Source of the DNA: Syntrophales bacterium
Lineage (GTDB): Bacteria; Desulfobacterota; Syntrophia; Syntrophales; UBA5619
Direction of reading: 5' to 3'
Assembly: GCA_023229765.1 (NCBI GenBank)
Contig: JALNYO010000019.1
Location: forward strand, 1-64,000
DNA length: 64,000 bases
In this document: positions 1 through 8,848 of the stretch, piece by piece
Position numbering within the stretch: the first letter of the stretch is position 1
Layout: each line of letters begins with the position of its first letter
Position numbers and translations under genes: made by a program
Notes under the pieces: generated by a model
What the model was told of the DNA's origin: nothing
Seen by the model: the letters and a program-made list of their open reading frames with translations, nothing else
Databases searched by the model: none

Positions 1-7
1 TGCGCTC

Positions 8-1870
8 ATGGCCGCCTTTCCGTTGTATTCCTTCTGGAAAATTGGTCTGGATGTTAAATTAAACATTGCCGCGACAATCTTCTGGATGGCGGCGGTGCTG
101 CCGACCCTTTATCCCCGTTCCAGGAAAATAGCCGACAAGCTGGCGGCGCTGCTGGTGATCATTCCCTATGTCTATCATGTTGTTTATTTTCATGACATCA
201 TTGAGCGGGCCATGATTCCCGAAGCATGGGATCTGGTGCTGAGCTTCGGACTTACGCTGCTGCTGCTCGGCCAGGTGTACCGCTACATCGGGGCTATCCT
301 GCCGTGCCTGGTACTCACCTTTCTTCTCTACAACCTTCACGGGGATCTGATGGGGGGCATCTTTTCCCACGCCGTTTTCGGCTTCGACCTGCTGCTCGCC
401 AAGCTCTACAGCGAGACGGAGGCCGGACTTTTCGGGATGATTACCGGCGTATCGGCGAAATATCTCGTTTATTTCACGATCATGGGCGGAATTATCGGGG
501 TTTTGAACCTGGGAAAAATAATCGGCAATATCGCCTCGCTCGCCTCCCGCGGCCGGGCGGACGGCCCCGGAATCGTCACGGCGATCGCCTCGGTTTTCAT
601 GGGCATGTTCAGCGGCTCGGGCGCCGCCGACACCCAGTTCGTTTCGACGATCAGCAAACCGATGTACGAAAAAAGCGGATATGACAAGTACACGGCCGCC
701 GGAATCGCCGCCACTTCCGGCACAATCGCGATGATCACCCCGCCGGTGCTGGGATCGCTCGCCTTTGTCATGGTGGAGATCCTCTCCATTCCCTACCTGT
801 GGGTATGCATCATGGCGATCGGCCCCATGTTGCTCTATCTGATCGCGATTCTCGCCTACAACTATTTTTACGTCAAGAAGATGGGACTCAAACCGATCGT
901 CCATGACGAAAACTACGGCTGGGGATATTTCCGGCGTTATTCGTATATCTTTCTGCCCCTTTTAATCATCGTGGGCTTTATCTACTGGGGATATTCAATC
1001 AGTCTCGCCGTCGTTCTGGCGATTTTTCTCTTCGTAGTTCTGGTTTATATGGACCGGACGATTCGTCCCAAAAGCCCGAAGGTGCTGTTAGACGGACTGG
1101 CAAAAGGATTTTCTTCATTGATTCCGATTGGTTCGGCGGTTGTCTGCGCAAACCTGATTTTGACCTTGATGGTAATGACCGGCCTCTCCAACAAATTTGC
1201 CCAGCTCCTGTCGATGATTTCCGGAACAAGCATCCTTGTCGCCTCGATTTTTACGGCCGTCTTCACGCTGATTCTCGGAATGGGAATCCCGCCTACGGCC
1301 TCTTATGTGGTGGCATCGTCCCTGACAGCGCCGGCCATTCTGAGTATAGCAATGGCAAATGGCATTCCGCAGCAGGCCGCGCTGCTTTCTGCGCATATGT
1401 TTCTTATGTACTACGCCATCCTCGCCGACGTTACGCCGCCTGTGGCGCTTTCCGCATATGCTTCGGCCTCGGTTTTCCTGACCGATCCACTTAAAACCGG
1501 TATTTACGCCGCAAAGGTCGCGCTTCCCAAATACCTGCTGGGTTTTTCCTTCATCCTGACCTATCAGGGCACATCCCTGTTGATTATCCCCATGTGGACC
1601 ACCACCAGCGCAACAATGGCGATATCGGGCTTTCTCATCCGTCTGGCAGAAGTGTCAGTCGGGGCAATCGCGATGGCCGCCGCAACGGCCGGATACGCCC
1701 GCCGTCCGCTACGCAAATGGGAATCCTGGGTCCTGGGAATATTTTCGGTGGGGCTGTTCATCCCCAATTACTGGTTCGATCTGGCGGCCCTGCCGGTCTT
1801 GATCTGGTTTTTTCTCATCAGTAAAACCAAAGCGCCGCTTAATTCCGATATATCCGGCGGCGAGGCGTAA
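8..1870 (+). CDS. TRAP transporter fused permease (DctQM-type, 4TM/12TM)
   Basis: Inner-membrane permease of a TRAP transporter, which imports organic acids using an ion gradient together with a periplasmic binding protein. The protein is almost entirely hydrophobic. The N-terminal part (about residues 15-110) resembles the small DctQ-like unit. The rest is a DctM-like large unit with conserved runs such as SGSGAADTQF (near residue 202) and GMGIPPTASY (near residue 428). Such fusions usually begin some tens of residues earlier than the first ATG here, and the frame stays open to base 2, so the true N-terminus may lie before the window. The TAXI binding protein follows immediately, which identifies this as the TAXI subclass. 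The substrate cannot be read from the sequence. Confidence 0.9.
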   Translation: MAAFPLYSFWKIGLDVKLNIAATIFWMAAVLPTLYPRSRKIADKLAALLVIIPYVYHVVYFHDIIERAMIPEAWDLVLSFGLTLLLLGQVYRYIGAILPCLVLTFLLYNLHGDLMGGIFSHAVFGFDLLLAKLYSETEAGLFGMITGVSAKYLVYFTIMGGIIGVLNLGKIIGNIASLASRGRADGPGIVTAIASVFMGMFSGSGAADTQFVSTISKPMYEKSGYDKYTAAGIAATSGTIAMITPPVLGSLAFVMVEILSIPYLWVCIMAIGPMLLYLIAILAYNYFYVKKMGLKPIVHDENYGWGYFRRYSYIFLPLLIIVGFIYWGYSISLAVVLAIFLFVVLVYMDRTIRPKSPKVLLDGLAKGFSSLIPIGSAVVCANLILTLMVMTGLSNKFAQLLSMISGTSILVASIFTAVFTLILGMGIPPTASYVVASSLTAPAILSIAMANGIPQQAALLSAHMFLMYYAILADVTPPVALSAYASASVFLTDPLKTGIYAAKVALPKYLLGFSFILTYQGTSLLIIPMWTTTSATMAISGFLIRLAEVSVGAIAMAAATAGYARRPLRKWESWVLGIFSVGLFIPNYWFDLAALPVLIWFFLISKTKAPLNSDISGGEA

Positions 1871-1918
1871 GAAATGGCGTTTTTTAGAAAGCAAATCATT
1901 AACTATGGAGGTATGAAA

Positions 1919-2917
1919 ATGAAGAAGATCATCGGTATTATGTTGGCTGTTTTTCTGTTATCGGCGGGAACCGCGTTCGCCGAGGAAAAGCCCAAAATCA
2001 TCATCACCACAGGCGGCATGGGCGGGGTTTATTTCTACTACGGGACAACCGTTGCCGAAATCCTGACTAAACACGCCGGGGTTGACGCGACCGCCATTCA
2101 GACAGCCGCCTCGGTTGATAACCTCCTTCTTATTCAGCGCCGCACCGACCCTTCCAAAAACACCTACTACATGGGCCTGATTCTTCCCGATTCCGCATAT
2201 CTTGCCTATACCGGCAAGCATAAGCGTTTCGCGGATCAACCGGCAAAAGAAACCCGCATCCTGTGGACAATGTATCCCAATTATCTTCATCTGATCACTG
2301 CCTCTGGGTCAGGGATAAAAACCGTTGCCGATCTAAAAGGGAAACGGGTCTCCACCGCGGCACCCGGATCCGGCACCGAAGTTGAGGCATTTCTGGTACT
2401 GGAAACAGCCGGGATAAAAGCTTCAGACTTCGCCAAACAAGAGCGTCTGGGGGCCGCAGAGTCGGCGGAAGCGCTTTCCCAGGGGACGATTGACGCCTAT
2501 TTCTGGTCCGGCGGCCTGCCGACGGGTTCGGTTGTCGAACTGTCCACAACCCTGGCGCGCAAGGGTAAAAAGATCGAATTCGTTGACATGGATCCCAAGA
2601 GCGAACTGGTCAAAGAGCTGCTCAAGCGGTTTGCCGGGGTAATGGAATCGGGCGCCATTCCCAAGAAGGTTTACAATACGGACAAAGACGTCAATACGCT
2701 GGTTTTCTGGAATCTGTTCATGGGGCCGGAAAGCCTGCCGGAAAAATACTCCTACGCGATCACGAAGGCGCTGTTTGAAAATGTCGGCCAGTTGCAAACT
2801 GCGGTCAAGGCAGCGAAGGACACAAATCTCGGCAATGCGACAAAGTCGTATGGCGGAGTCATCCCCTATGATCCGGGCGCATTGAAATATTACAAGGAAA
2901 AGGGCGCTATAAAATAA
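1919..2917 (+). CDS. TAXI family TRAP transporter solute-binding protein
   Basis: Periplasmic substrate receptor for the permease just upstream. It has a clear signal peptide (MKKIIGIMLAVF... ending AFA) followed by the TAXI N-terminal motif TTGGMGGVYFYYG and the family's AS-V-N-L segment (TAASVDNLLLIQ). The start at 1919 is chosen because GGAGG at 1907-1911 lies 7 bases upstream. The ATG at 1913 would leave only one base and the frame-open ATG at 1874 has no signal sequence. About 332 residues, normal for the family. The gene is 48 bases from the permease stop and ends before a hairpin terminator, so the two genes form one unit. Confidence 0.92.
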   Translation: MKKIIGIMLAVFLLSAGTAFAEEKPKIIITTGGMGGVYFYYGTTVAEILTKHAGVDATAIQTAASVDNLLLIQRRTDPSKNTYYMGLILPDSAYLAYTGKHKRFADQPAKETRILWTMYPNYLHLITASGSGIKTVADLKGKRVSTAAPGSGTEVEAFLVLETAGIKASDFAKQERLGAAESAEALSQGTIDAYFWSGGLPTGSVVELSTTLARKGKKIEFVDMDPKSELVKELLKRFAGVMESGAIPKKVYNTDKDVNTLVFWNLFMGPESLPEKYSYAITKALFENVGQLQTAVKAAKDTNLGNATKSYGGVIPYDPGALKYYKEKGAIK

Positions 2918-2934
2918 CGCCTCGCTGATTTCTT

Positions 2935-2988
2935 GCCGGAAGCGGCGTCTGGACATTTCTCCCGGACTGCCGCTTTCGGCATGTTTTT
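2935..2988 (+). terminator. Hairpin terminator after the TAXI binding protein gene
   Basis: A 12-bp stem pairs 2935-2946 with 2969-2980 (one G-T pair) and is followed by a T-rich run at 2983-2987. It lies 17 bases after the stop codon. The T run is short, so some readthrough into the DUF1850 gene is likely. Confidence 0.6.
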
Positions 2989-3088
2989 CCCTGCGCCTCT
3001 TCAGCAACGACTCAGCGCTTTAAAAGGGCGCGGGTTGCTTAATTGCTTAAGCATAAACATGCGTTAAAAGATTGTTACCGGCGGTTTT

Positions 3089-3502
3089 ATGCGCAGAATT
3101 GGTTGGGCGAAGATTGCAGGGGCGCTGCTGCTTTTCGTCCTGATTTTTTTGAGCGCATTTATCCGCCCCGTCAAGGTCACAACCGAACGGGGCAGCTCCA
3201 CACTCCTGCTCTGGGCCTGGCAAAATGGGCGGATAGACTTCATCAACTCCGTAACCGGCCACCCGGTTGCAATGCGCTTCGCGCTGCCCTGGCGTTTCTC
3301 CGGATTCTCCGCCCAGACCGACGCCGGAACCGAGGAATACTACACAATGGGACTCTATCGCTGGAACGATCAGTTGGCAAAGGAGAGCACCCGCAATATC
3401 AACTACTGCTCCGAAGTCGGGGTTGCTATCACCTTCGGCAAACAAATCATCCGCACCAAGGGCGGCTGCATCCGCGCCACCCTCCTCTGGCCTCCCTCGT
3501 AA
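3089..3502 (+). CDS. DUF1850-like protein linked to TRAP-TAXI transporter
   Basis: Small protein of 137 residues with an N-terminal membrane or signal segment (about residues 7-24) and an extracytoplasmic remainder. The stretch around FINSVTGHPV followed by GTEEYYTMGLYRW resembles the DUF1850 pattern (a histidine/serine strand followed by a D/E-E-Y motif). DUF1850 genes are commonly next to TAXI/fused-permease TRAP genes, and that context is the main support. No function is established. The start codon has only a weak upstream purine stretch. Confidence 0.6.
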   Translation: MRRIGWAKIAGALLLFVLIFLSAFIRPVKVTTERGSSTLLLWAWQNGRIDFINSVTGHPVAMRFALPWRFSGFSAQTDAGTEEYYTMGLYRWNDQLAKESTRNINYCSEVGVAITFGKQIIRTKGGCIRATLLWPPS

Positions 3503-3503
3503 T

Positions 3504-3523
3504 GAAGGCCTATCCTTCTTTTT
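3504..3523 (+). terminator. Possible short terminator between convergent genes
   Basis: A 5-bp stem (3504-3508 with 3514-3518) followed by five T bases directly after the stop of the plus-strand gene. It overlaps the last codons of the convergent M23 peptidase gene. The stem is weak. Confidence 0.35.
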
Positions 3524-4754
3524 GACTTCCACCCATTTTCCCATCATTGGCGGCGACAGGATTTGAGGGGTTGATGGAAGCGAGTTCTGAATTCATCCGC
3601 TTGGTTAATTGGTGGAAGGCGACCCGCATTGGTTCGGATATCGATGCGCTGCGCGGAATCTTCAGCGACATTGGATTGATCGGCCGGTCGTCGATCCTCA
3701 TTTCGTAATGCAGGTGGGGACCTGTGGCAAGCCCGGTCGCGCCGACATATCCGATAACCTTGCCTTGGCTTACCTGCGCACCGCTCTTTACGCCCTTGCC
3801 GATCTTCGATAAATGCCCGTAATAGGTGTCGTAGCCGTTTCGATGTCTGATGATTACCAGTTTTCCGTATTGTCCCTTGCACCCGGCAAAGAAGACCTTT
3901 CCGTCACCGGCAGCGGAAACGGGTGTTCCCTTTGCCGCCGCATAATCGATGCCTTGATGGGGACGACGGATTTTCAAAATCGGATGATACCGTCCCCCGG
4001 AAAAACCTGAGCTGATGCGCCTGAAACTAAGCGGCGACTTCAAGAAGCTCTTTTGGAGGGATTTTCCGTCTTCGTCATAATAATGTATTTTACCATTCTG
4101 TTCAAAGGCATAAGCCCGATAGACGGTGCCGGTGCTTGTGAACTCGGAAGCAAGAATCGCCCCAAATTTTTTGAATTGGCCATCACGGTAGAGTCCTTCA
4201 ACAACGATTTTGAATGAATCGTTCTTTCTTAGATCGGTCGTAAAATCGATGTCCCAAGCAAAGATGTCGGAGAGTTGAAGGGCCAAAAGAAGATTTTCAT
4301 CCCCCTCGCCCAGGGAAGCGATCAGATTGTCCTTAATCGTTCCCCCGAGATGAAGGATTCTCTTTTCATAAAGGACGGGGACTTTTTCGGCGCGGTATCC
4401 CTCGTTCGTGCGGTTGATGTTCAGAAATGAGTCGTCATCGATCCCGTAAGCGAAGGAATGAATCTGCGAACCCTCGCCGAGGACAATCTTGTAGGGGCGG
4501 CCCGGATATAGTTCCCGCAATCGGTGGATGTTCGCAGAGGCCTCGCGTATTTTGTACAACTCACTGATATCGAGTTTGTATGTTTTGAAGATGTCAAAGA
4601 GCGTTTCGCCCTTTTTGATCTTGCCGCTGATTTCGCGGAACTCCTGATTTTGGGGTTGCGGCGCCTCCTCGGTGTTGGTGAAGAAACTCATAGAGCCGAC
4701 AAGGGCAATAAGAGCAGCAACCACGATCGCGGTCTTTAAAGAAGCCATTTTCAT
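3510..4754 (-). CDS. M23 family murein endopeptidase (OapA/LysM-like N-terminus)
   Basis: Envelope zinc peptidase predicted to cut peptidoglycan cross-links. Order: N-terminal membrane anchor or signal (about residues 6-24); an OapA/LysM-like segment (KIKKGETLFDIFKTYKLD, about 46-63); a mixed linker domain; then the M23 domain at about 260-365. The M23 metal-site motifs are visible: HQGIDYAA (H...D) and GPHLHYEMR (HxH). The intact ligands suggest an active enzyme rather than an EnvC/NlpD-type activator. The start at 4754 (ATG) is preferred over a TTG one codon upstream, with a purine-rich AAAAGGGAA ahead. Length of 414 residues is normal. The gene is convergent with the DUF1850 gene. Confidence 0.88.
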   Translation of the reverse strand: MKMASLKTAIVVAALIALVGSMSFFTNTEEAPQPQNQEFREISGKIKKGETLFDIFKTYKLDISELYKIREASANIHRLRELYPGRPYKIVLGEGSQIHSFAYGIDDDSFLNINRTNEGYRAEKVPVLYEKRILHLGGTIKDNLIASLGEGDENLLLALQLSDIFAWDIDFTTDLRKNDSFKIVVEGLYRDGQFKKFGAILASEFTSTGTVYRAYAFEQNGKIHYYDEDGKSLQKSFLKSPLSFRRISSGFSGGRYHPILKIRRPHQGIDYAAAKGTPVSAAGDGKVFFAGCKGQYGKLVIIRHRNGYDTYYGHLSKIGKGVKSGAQVSQGKVIGYVGATGLATGPHLHYEMRIDDRPINPMSLKIPRSASISEPMRVAFHQLTKRMNSELASINPSNPVAANDGKMGGSQKEG

Positions 4755-4868
4755 CAAATTGTTCCCTTTTGATTCAAGCCTGAAGCTATGTTACATTTCA
4801 ATCATTGGCGTGGCATCTATCACAGGCGCCCTTTTCTTGTCAATAAAACTTGATCGAGAACCGAAGGC

Positions 4869-5036
4869 ATGCAGAACAAGCAGGACATAATATCCAACAT
4901 TATTGATAACATAAGAGCAGAAGTCATGCCCCAGGTCGGCGACGTTATTCAGACGGCCAACCGCAACCCGGTCAAGAATGTGGATGATTTTGTGAAGACC
5001 ATTGAGAAAGCCAAAGGCGGCGGACTTCAGGAATGA
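4869..5036 (+). pseudogene. Remnant of an HtrA/DegP PDZ domain
   Basis: A 55-codon open stretch whose C-terminal part reads GDVIQTANRNPVKNVDDFVK, very like the end of the second PDZ domain of Do-family serine proteases (GDVI..VN..PVK.V.DF). It stops shortly after EKAKGGG. The frame is closed at 4851 and no protease domain lies upstream, so this is a tail fragment. Intact-family knowledge is used for the match and the pseudogene status is inferred. Confidence 0.6.
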
Positions 5037-5076
5037 TTCTCCCCGAGTGCGTGGCGGCAGCATGAAATCCTTACCT

Positions 5077-5349
5077 TCATGCTTTTAAAAGCGTCCAGAT
5101 GCCGATGACGATGAAACCAGTTCCAGCAAGATAACTCAGATATTTTTCGTTGACATACTGATTTATAAAACCACCGGCCAGCACCCCGATTCCGGAGGCA
5201 ACGACAAGGGCCAGCGAAGCCCCAATGAAAACTGTCAACTTACTTACATCCTTGTCCGCGGCAAAAAGCAGTGTTGCCAATTGAGTTTTGTCGCCAAGTT
5301 CGGCGATGAAAACGGAAGAAAACACGGTGAGCAGTACCTTGATGTCCAT
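5077..5349 (-). CDS. UPF0016/GDT1 family half-size transporter
   Basis: A 90-residue protein with three predicted membrane segments. It starts with the family signature ELGDKTQLATLLFA near residue 17, in which the acidic residue and DKT are thought to bind the cation. Family members (MneA, GDT1, TMEM165) are linked to manganese or calcium export. Full-length members carry two such repeats; this one has a single repeat and presumably works as an oligomer. The upstream region has no Mn-riboswitch that I could recognise. The next upstream gene on this strand is a small membrane protein, separated by a hairpin-rich 180-base spacer. Confidence 0.85.
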   Translation of the reverse strand: MDIKVLLTVFSSVFIAELGDKTQLATLLFAADKDVSKLTVFIGASLALVVASGIGVLAGGFINQYVNEKYLSYLAGTGFIVIGIWTLLKA

Positions 5350-5529
5350 AAATCCTCTCGTTTCTATTCTTGATAGGGTGCAATAACGAATAGCATCCAG
5401 CGCCGCGGCACGCCATGAGCTCCATCGGAGATAGCCTATGAATTAACTACCCCGCCGCAAGCAGCGGGGTATCTTTTCGGGATAATTTTCCTTTTTCGCC
5501 GCAAGCGGCGGGTAATTTACCCTGAGAGA
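5350..5529. repeat. Spacer with two related hairpins
   Basis: Two short hairpins share the core CCGCAAGC: 5448-5471 (8-bp stem, followed by TCTTTTC on the plus strand) and 5497-5510 (6-bp stem). They lie between two minus-strand genes and look like short palindromic repeats rather than a clean terminator. No reading frame is supported here. Confidence 0.4.
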
Positions 5530-5925
5530 TTAAACGTTTTCCCGCACAAATCCAAAATAGCCAAACAAAAGCCCGAGCAGGAGCGCCACGTACGGATAAA
5601 GCTGCAGGGCTCTCTCTGTCGTGCTGAGGGATTCGGACAACCGCTTGATGAATCCGGGAAAAACGATGAGGAAAACGCCTTTAACAAGGGCTATCCAGCC
5701 AATAATCGTGATCAGGACAGTCCAGTCTGGTTTCCAAAAATTGTGATAATGCACGACCAGGAACCCGACTATAACCGCCATAAACCCTGTCAGATAGGTT
5801 AGTCCCGCGTTTTTGTAAATGTCCTCCGCGAGCCTCCGATAATAATCTCTGCTTAAAAACCCGCCCAGCGCAGCCGACAGATATATTACCGCGGTGATTT
5901 TTGCGATAAATACGGATAGTTCCAT
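5530..5925 (-). CDS. Small integral membrane protein, function unknown
   Basis: 131 residues with four hydrophobic segments (about residues 5-22, 43-60, 70-92 and 110-128). I do not recognise a named family. The start at 5925 is chosen because AGGAGGGTG lies five bases upstream. A longer frame begins at 5943 but would place the ribosome site inside the coding sequence. The gene begins just after the end of a restriction-subunit fragment on the same strand, so it probably depended on that transcript or has its own promoter. Confidence 0.65.
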   Translation of the reverse strand: MELSVFIAKITAVIYLSAALGGFLSRDYYRRLAEDIYKNAGLTYLTGFMAVIVGFLVVHYHNFWKPDWTVLITIIGWIALVKGVFLIVFPGFIKRLSESLSTTERALQLYPYVALLLGLLFGYFGFVRENV

Positions 5926-5939
5926 ATCACCCTCCTGCT

Positions 5940-6302
5940 TCATCCTTTCTCGTTGTATTCCGTGAAGACCTCTTGCAATTGCCGAAATGACGACGGCTTG
6001 TATTTTTCAAAATTTTCTTCGTCCACATAAACGAAGTCGCACTTCACATCTGTCTGCACCCGGTTAACATCTTTCCACCATTGCGCGAGCCGCGCCATCT
6101 TCAGCGGCACGTCCGTTTCTTCCTGCCCTTTGGTTTCGACAATGACAATCCGCTTGTCCGACAGTTTGACCATAAAATCCGGGTAGTAGTTGGAGATATC
6201 GCCTTTTGCGTTCACATAGTCAAGCTTGAAATGAACGGCCCTGTAGTTCTTCGCGAAAGAGACCACATCACTGCAATCTTCCAGGAAGGCGGCAAGCTGA
6301 AA
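5940..6302 (-). pseudogene. C-terminal fragment of a type III restriction enzyme Res subunit
   Basis: The frame reads FLEDCSDVVSFAKNY, then NYYPDFMVKL, then IVETKGQEETDVPLKMARL and FVYVDEENFEKYKP. This is the conserved C-terminal endonuclease region of type III Res helicase-nucleases: the PD...E-K core is PDF...ETKGQE. Full-length Res proteins approach 1,000 residues and only about 120 remain. Upstream the frame is lost and replaced by a different fragment. Non-functional as a restriction enzyme, by inference. Confidence 0.75.
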
Positions 6303-6532
6303 CTTATTTCCTCTTTATTGTCAAGAATCGCAGTAAAACCTTTTTCATCCTCAAATATCAGATATTGATTACTATTTACCTTAAGCTCTTCGTTAAACTG
6401 AGCGGCGGCGAAGGCATCAAGCTTTTGCGTATCCACAAACTTATCCCATGTCACAAAATCGATTCCCTCGTTCTTGACGGCAAAAAAGAAATCGGCGCCA
6501 TAGCCTTCCCGATCAAAAACCATGACAGGCAT
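6303..6532 (-). pseudogene. Transposase fragment fused ahead of the Res remnant
   Basis: The frame reads MPVMVFDREGYGADFF followed by GIDFVTWDKFVD. This resembles the part of some DDE transposases that carries a catalytic aspartate (V.DREGY...F......F.TW.K). The open frame continues upstream of the first ATG for about 14 codons without a recognisable N-terminus, and downstream it runs into the restriction-subunit fragment in another frame. No terminal inverted repeats were found. This is a decayed insertion remnant. Confidence 0.5.
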
Positions 6533-6672
6533 CTCATCAATATCATTGCTCCATTTATTCTTTAGTGACCATATTGGTCCGACCAGAAACCATGAATTGT
6601 TGTAAGGGCGGTTCGCGAACCTCCCCTACATTCCTCTTGAATCGTTGTTCCTTTCATGCTACCGGGGGCGGC

Positions 6673-7626
6673 ATGAAGGCATCTATAATAAAATTTCTGC
6701 ACACATTAAACCCCGCGTTGGGGCGTCTGAAGACCTTATTGAATTCCACCGATAACCATATTAATTATTTGCCCACATTATTCCGTCTGCTCATCGCATT
6801 TGCCATAATCTTCGCCGTCGCAATTTTTGATCCGAAAACGATCTCCAATCCGGCCGCCTCGCCGGAGGACAAGGCCAACGAGGATCTGAGCCGGTACGAA
6901 TATCCCAGCATCAAGGAAATAGGCTGGCAGGGACACTTTGTCCGGCCGCAGGACAGTTTGGAGAGGCTCTTCGGCAAAGACTGGCTCGCCATTGCCCGCT
7001 TCAACCGGATAGACCGCCGCCACGTTTACCCCGGCATGACGATAAAAGTCCCTGAAAACATAGATAAGATTAAAGATTACACCCCGATGCCCGCCCAATA
7101 TGAAAAGGCAAAAACGCACGCAAAATACATCCTGCTGAACATAACGGAGCAATGGATCGGGGCCTACGAATATGGCCGCCTCGTTTTTTCGATGCCGGCG
7201 GCAACCGGAATGGAGGGGCACCTTACCCCGGTCGGAATGTTCAGCATTAATGCGTACCATCGGAAGCACACCTCGTCGCTTTACAAAACCGCCACAGGAA
7301 CACAGCAGTACCCGATGGACTACGCTCTGCTTTTTCATATCGATAAAGAAAACATTTTATATTGGCTTCACGCCCGCGATTTGCCCGGCCGGCCGGCCTC
7401 TCACGGCTGCGTCGGCCTCTCCGACGAAGATATGCAGTTGCGCACCTACGGCGTCCCCGAGAAGCCGCTGATTAATGACGCAAAAAAGCTTTACGCCTGG
7501 ACGATCGGCGAGGAACTTTTCGCCCTTGACAACGGAAGAACCCAACCACTTGCCAACAAGGTGCCTCTGGAAATTTTCGGCGACCTGCCGAAAAGACTTC
7601 CCAATTCCCGTTCATATGAAAATTAA
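6673..7626 (+). CDS. L,D-transpeptidase (YkuD domain) with LysM-like segment
   Basis: Periplasmic, membrane-anchored enzyme predicted to make 3-3 peptidoglycan cross-links or attach proteins to murein. Order: membrane anchor at about residues 34-50; a LysM-like segment (VRPQDSLERLFGKDW... MTIKVP, about 90-130); YkuD domain from about 150 (KYILLNITEQWIGAYEYG) to the active-site motif SHGCVGLSD near 248-256, containing the catalytic Cys and upstream His. The start at 6673 is chosen because GGGGGCGG lies just upstream; the open frame extends to 6565 without a plausible signal. 317 residues, intact. Confidence 0.88.
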   Translation: MKASIIKFLHTLNPALGRLKTLLNSTDNHINYLPTLFRLLIAFAIIFAVAIFDPKTISNPAASPEDKANEDLSRYEYPSIKEIGWQGHFVRPQDSLERLFGKDWLAIARFNRIDRRHVYPGMTIKVPENIDKIKDYTPMPAQYEKAKTHAKYILLNITEQWIGAYEYGRLVFSMPAATGMEGHLTPVGMFSINAYHRKHTSSLYKTATGTQQYPMDYALLFHIDKENILYWLHARDLPGRPASHGCVGLSDEDMQLRTYGVPEKPLINDAKKLYAWTIGEELFALDNGRTQPLANKVPLEIFGDLPKRLPNSRSYEN

Positions 7627-7627
7627 A

Positions 7628-7736
7628 TGTAACTGCTCAGGTGTATAGTCCGTAGGCGTTTAGGCGGGTTGGGGTCATTGATTCGTTCTTTGCGCAGTCC
7701 TGACAGACTACAGTCTAAACAACCTGAGTAGTTACA
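7628..7736. repeat. 109-bp element with 15-bp terminal inverted repeats
   Basis: Ends at 7628-7642 and 7722-7736 are inverted repeats (14 of 15 match). The interior has no reading frame. It sits right after the L,D-transpeptidase stop and could act as a terminator-like structure or be a small non-autonomous element. The remaining spacer up to 7848 shows no gene. Confidence 0.45.
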
Positions 7737-7848
7737 ATAGCATTGTAATTTTCACTTTTCGCAGACCGCTGACAGCTAAAAATCATTGGCATTACAGAAT
7801 GAAATATTATAAAGATACCGATCTTTTAAAGGAGGCAGACAATAAAAT

Positions 7849-8694
7849 ATGGATAATGACCAACAATTCAAAGGCTCGTCAAAATACGTACTTGACGACG
7901 AACTTGCCAAGATCGTCAATGTTTCAATGGCGCTGGAAATGCCGCTCTTGCTGAAGGGCGAACCGGGTACCGGAAAAACGATGCTCGCCCACGCGATCGC
8001 CGAAAACCTCGGCATGCCGCTGATCGTCCTGAACGTCAAATCAAGCATGAAGCTCCTCGACGCGCTTTACCTGTACGACACGCTGACCCGCTTAAACGAC
8101 AGCCGCTTCGGCGATTCCAAGCGGGATGTCAGCGATATCGGGGAGTATATCCGAATGGGCAAGATCGGCCAGGCCTTCGTCGCCGAAAACAGGACGGTGC
8201 TCCTGATCGACGAAATCGACAAGGCCGACACGGACTTCCAGGACGATATGCTCGACGTCCTCGACCAGATGCAGTTTGACATCATGGAGATAGACAAAAC
8301 CATCACCGCCCGGAACCGCCCGGTAATCATCATCACCTCCAACGCCAAAAAGGATCTCTCCGATCCCTTCCTCGGGCGCTGCAATTTCCATCATATCGCC
8401 TTCCCCGATCCAGATATGATGCGGATGATTCTCAACGTTCATTTCCCTGCTCTCTCCGAAGGGCTGGCAAGGGCGGCGCTTACGACCTTCTACCGCCTCC
8501 GGGAACTGCGGGGAATCGAGAAGAAACCGGCCACGCGGGAACTGATAAACTGGGTGCGCGCCCTCAAGCTGGACCCTGATTTCAATATCGACAACCTCGA
8601 AAGGGGCAAGGATCTCCCGTATCTCGGCATTCTCTTCAAAAAGAGTATGGATTTGAACATTGCCCTCCAGCAGACGGGGAAAACGAAAAAGTAA
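7849..8694 (+). CDS. MoxR-family AAA+ ATPase
   Basis: Cytoplasmic AAA+ chaperone-type ATPase that usually works with a von Willebrand factor A (VWA) partner to remodel or insert metal into target proteins. Walker A is GEPGTGKT at about residues 38-45 and Walker B is VLLIDEID near 118-125. A sensor-1-like ITSNAKKDL and the arginine-containing DPFLGRC follow. 281 residues, usual for the family. The start is supported by AAAGGAGG about 14 bases upstream. The partner VWA gene follows after a 154-base gap that holds a MITE-like insertion. Confidence 0.9.
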   Translation: MDNDQQFKGSSKYVLDDELAKIVNVSMALEMPLLLKGEPGTGKTMLAHAIAENLGMPLIVLNVKSSMKLLDALYLYDTLTRLNDSRFGDSKRDVSDIGEYIRMGKIGQAFVAENRTVLLIDEIDKADTDFQDDMLDVLDQMQFDIMEIDKTITARNRPVIIITSNAKKDLSDPFLGRCNFHHIAFPDPDMMRMILNVHFPALSEGLARAALTTFYRLRELRGIEKKPATRELINWVRALKLDPDFNIDNLERGKDLPYLGILFKKSMDLNIALQQTGKTKK

Positions 8695-8715
8695 AAATAA
8701 ATATCGACAAATAAG

Positions 8716-8815
8716 GAAATTGCAGAACATTTTGTCATTCCCGAAAGCTTCGCTTGCCCACCCAGAGTTTACCCCCGCGGGGGCGGGAATGACAGAATCG
8801 AGAGTTTTGCAATTA
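8716..8815. mobile_element. MITE-like inverted-repeat element, copy 1
   Basis: About 100 bp with outer inverted ends (AAATTGCAGAAC near 8717-8728 and GTTTTGCAATT at 8804-8814) and an inner pair (GTCATTCCCG at 8734-8743, CGGGAATGAC at 8784-8793). No coding capacity. A related element with the same outer and inner motifs lies at 15188-15343. It separates the MoxR and VWA genes of one operon. Confidence 0.6.
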
Positions 8816-8848
8816 CCTCCATAGATAATAATTTACAGGGGAAATTAA

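Noticed and set aside
5350..5529. Mn-sensing yybP-ykoY riboswitch upstream of the UPF0016 gene
   Set aside because: The expected conserved loops were not found; only two short palindromes are present.
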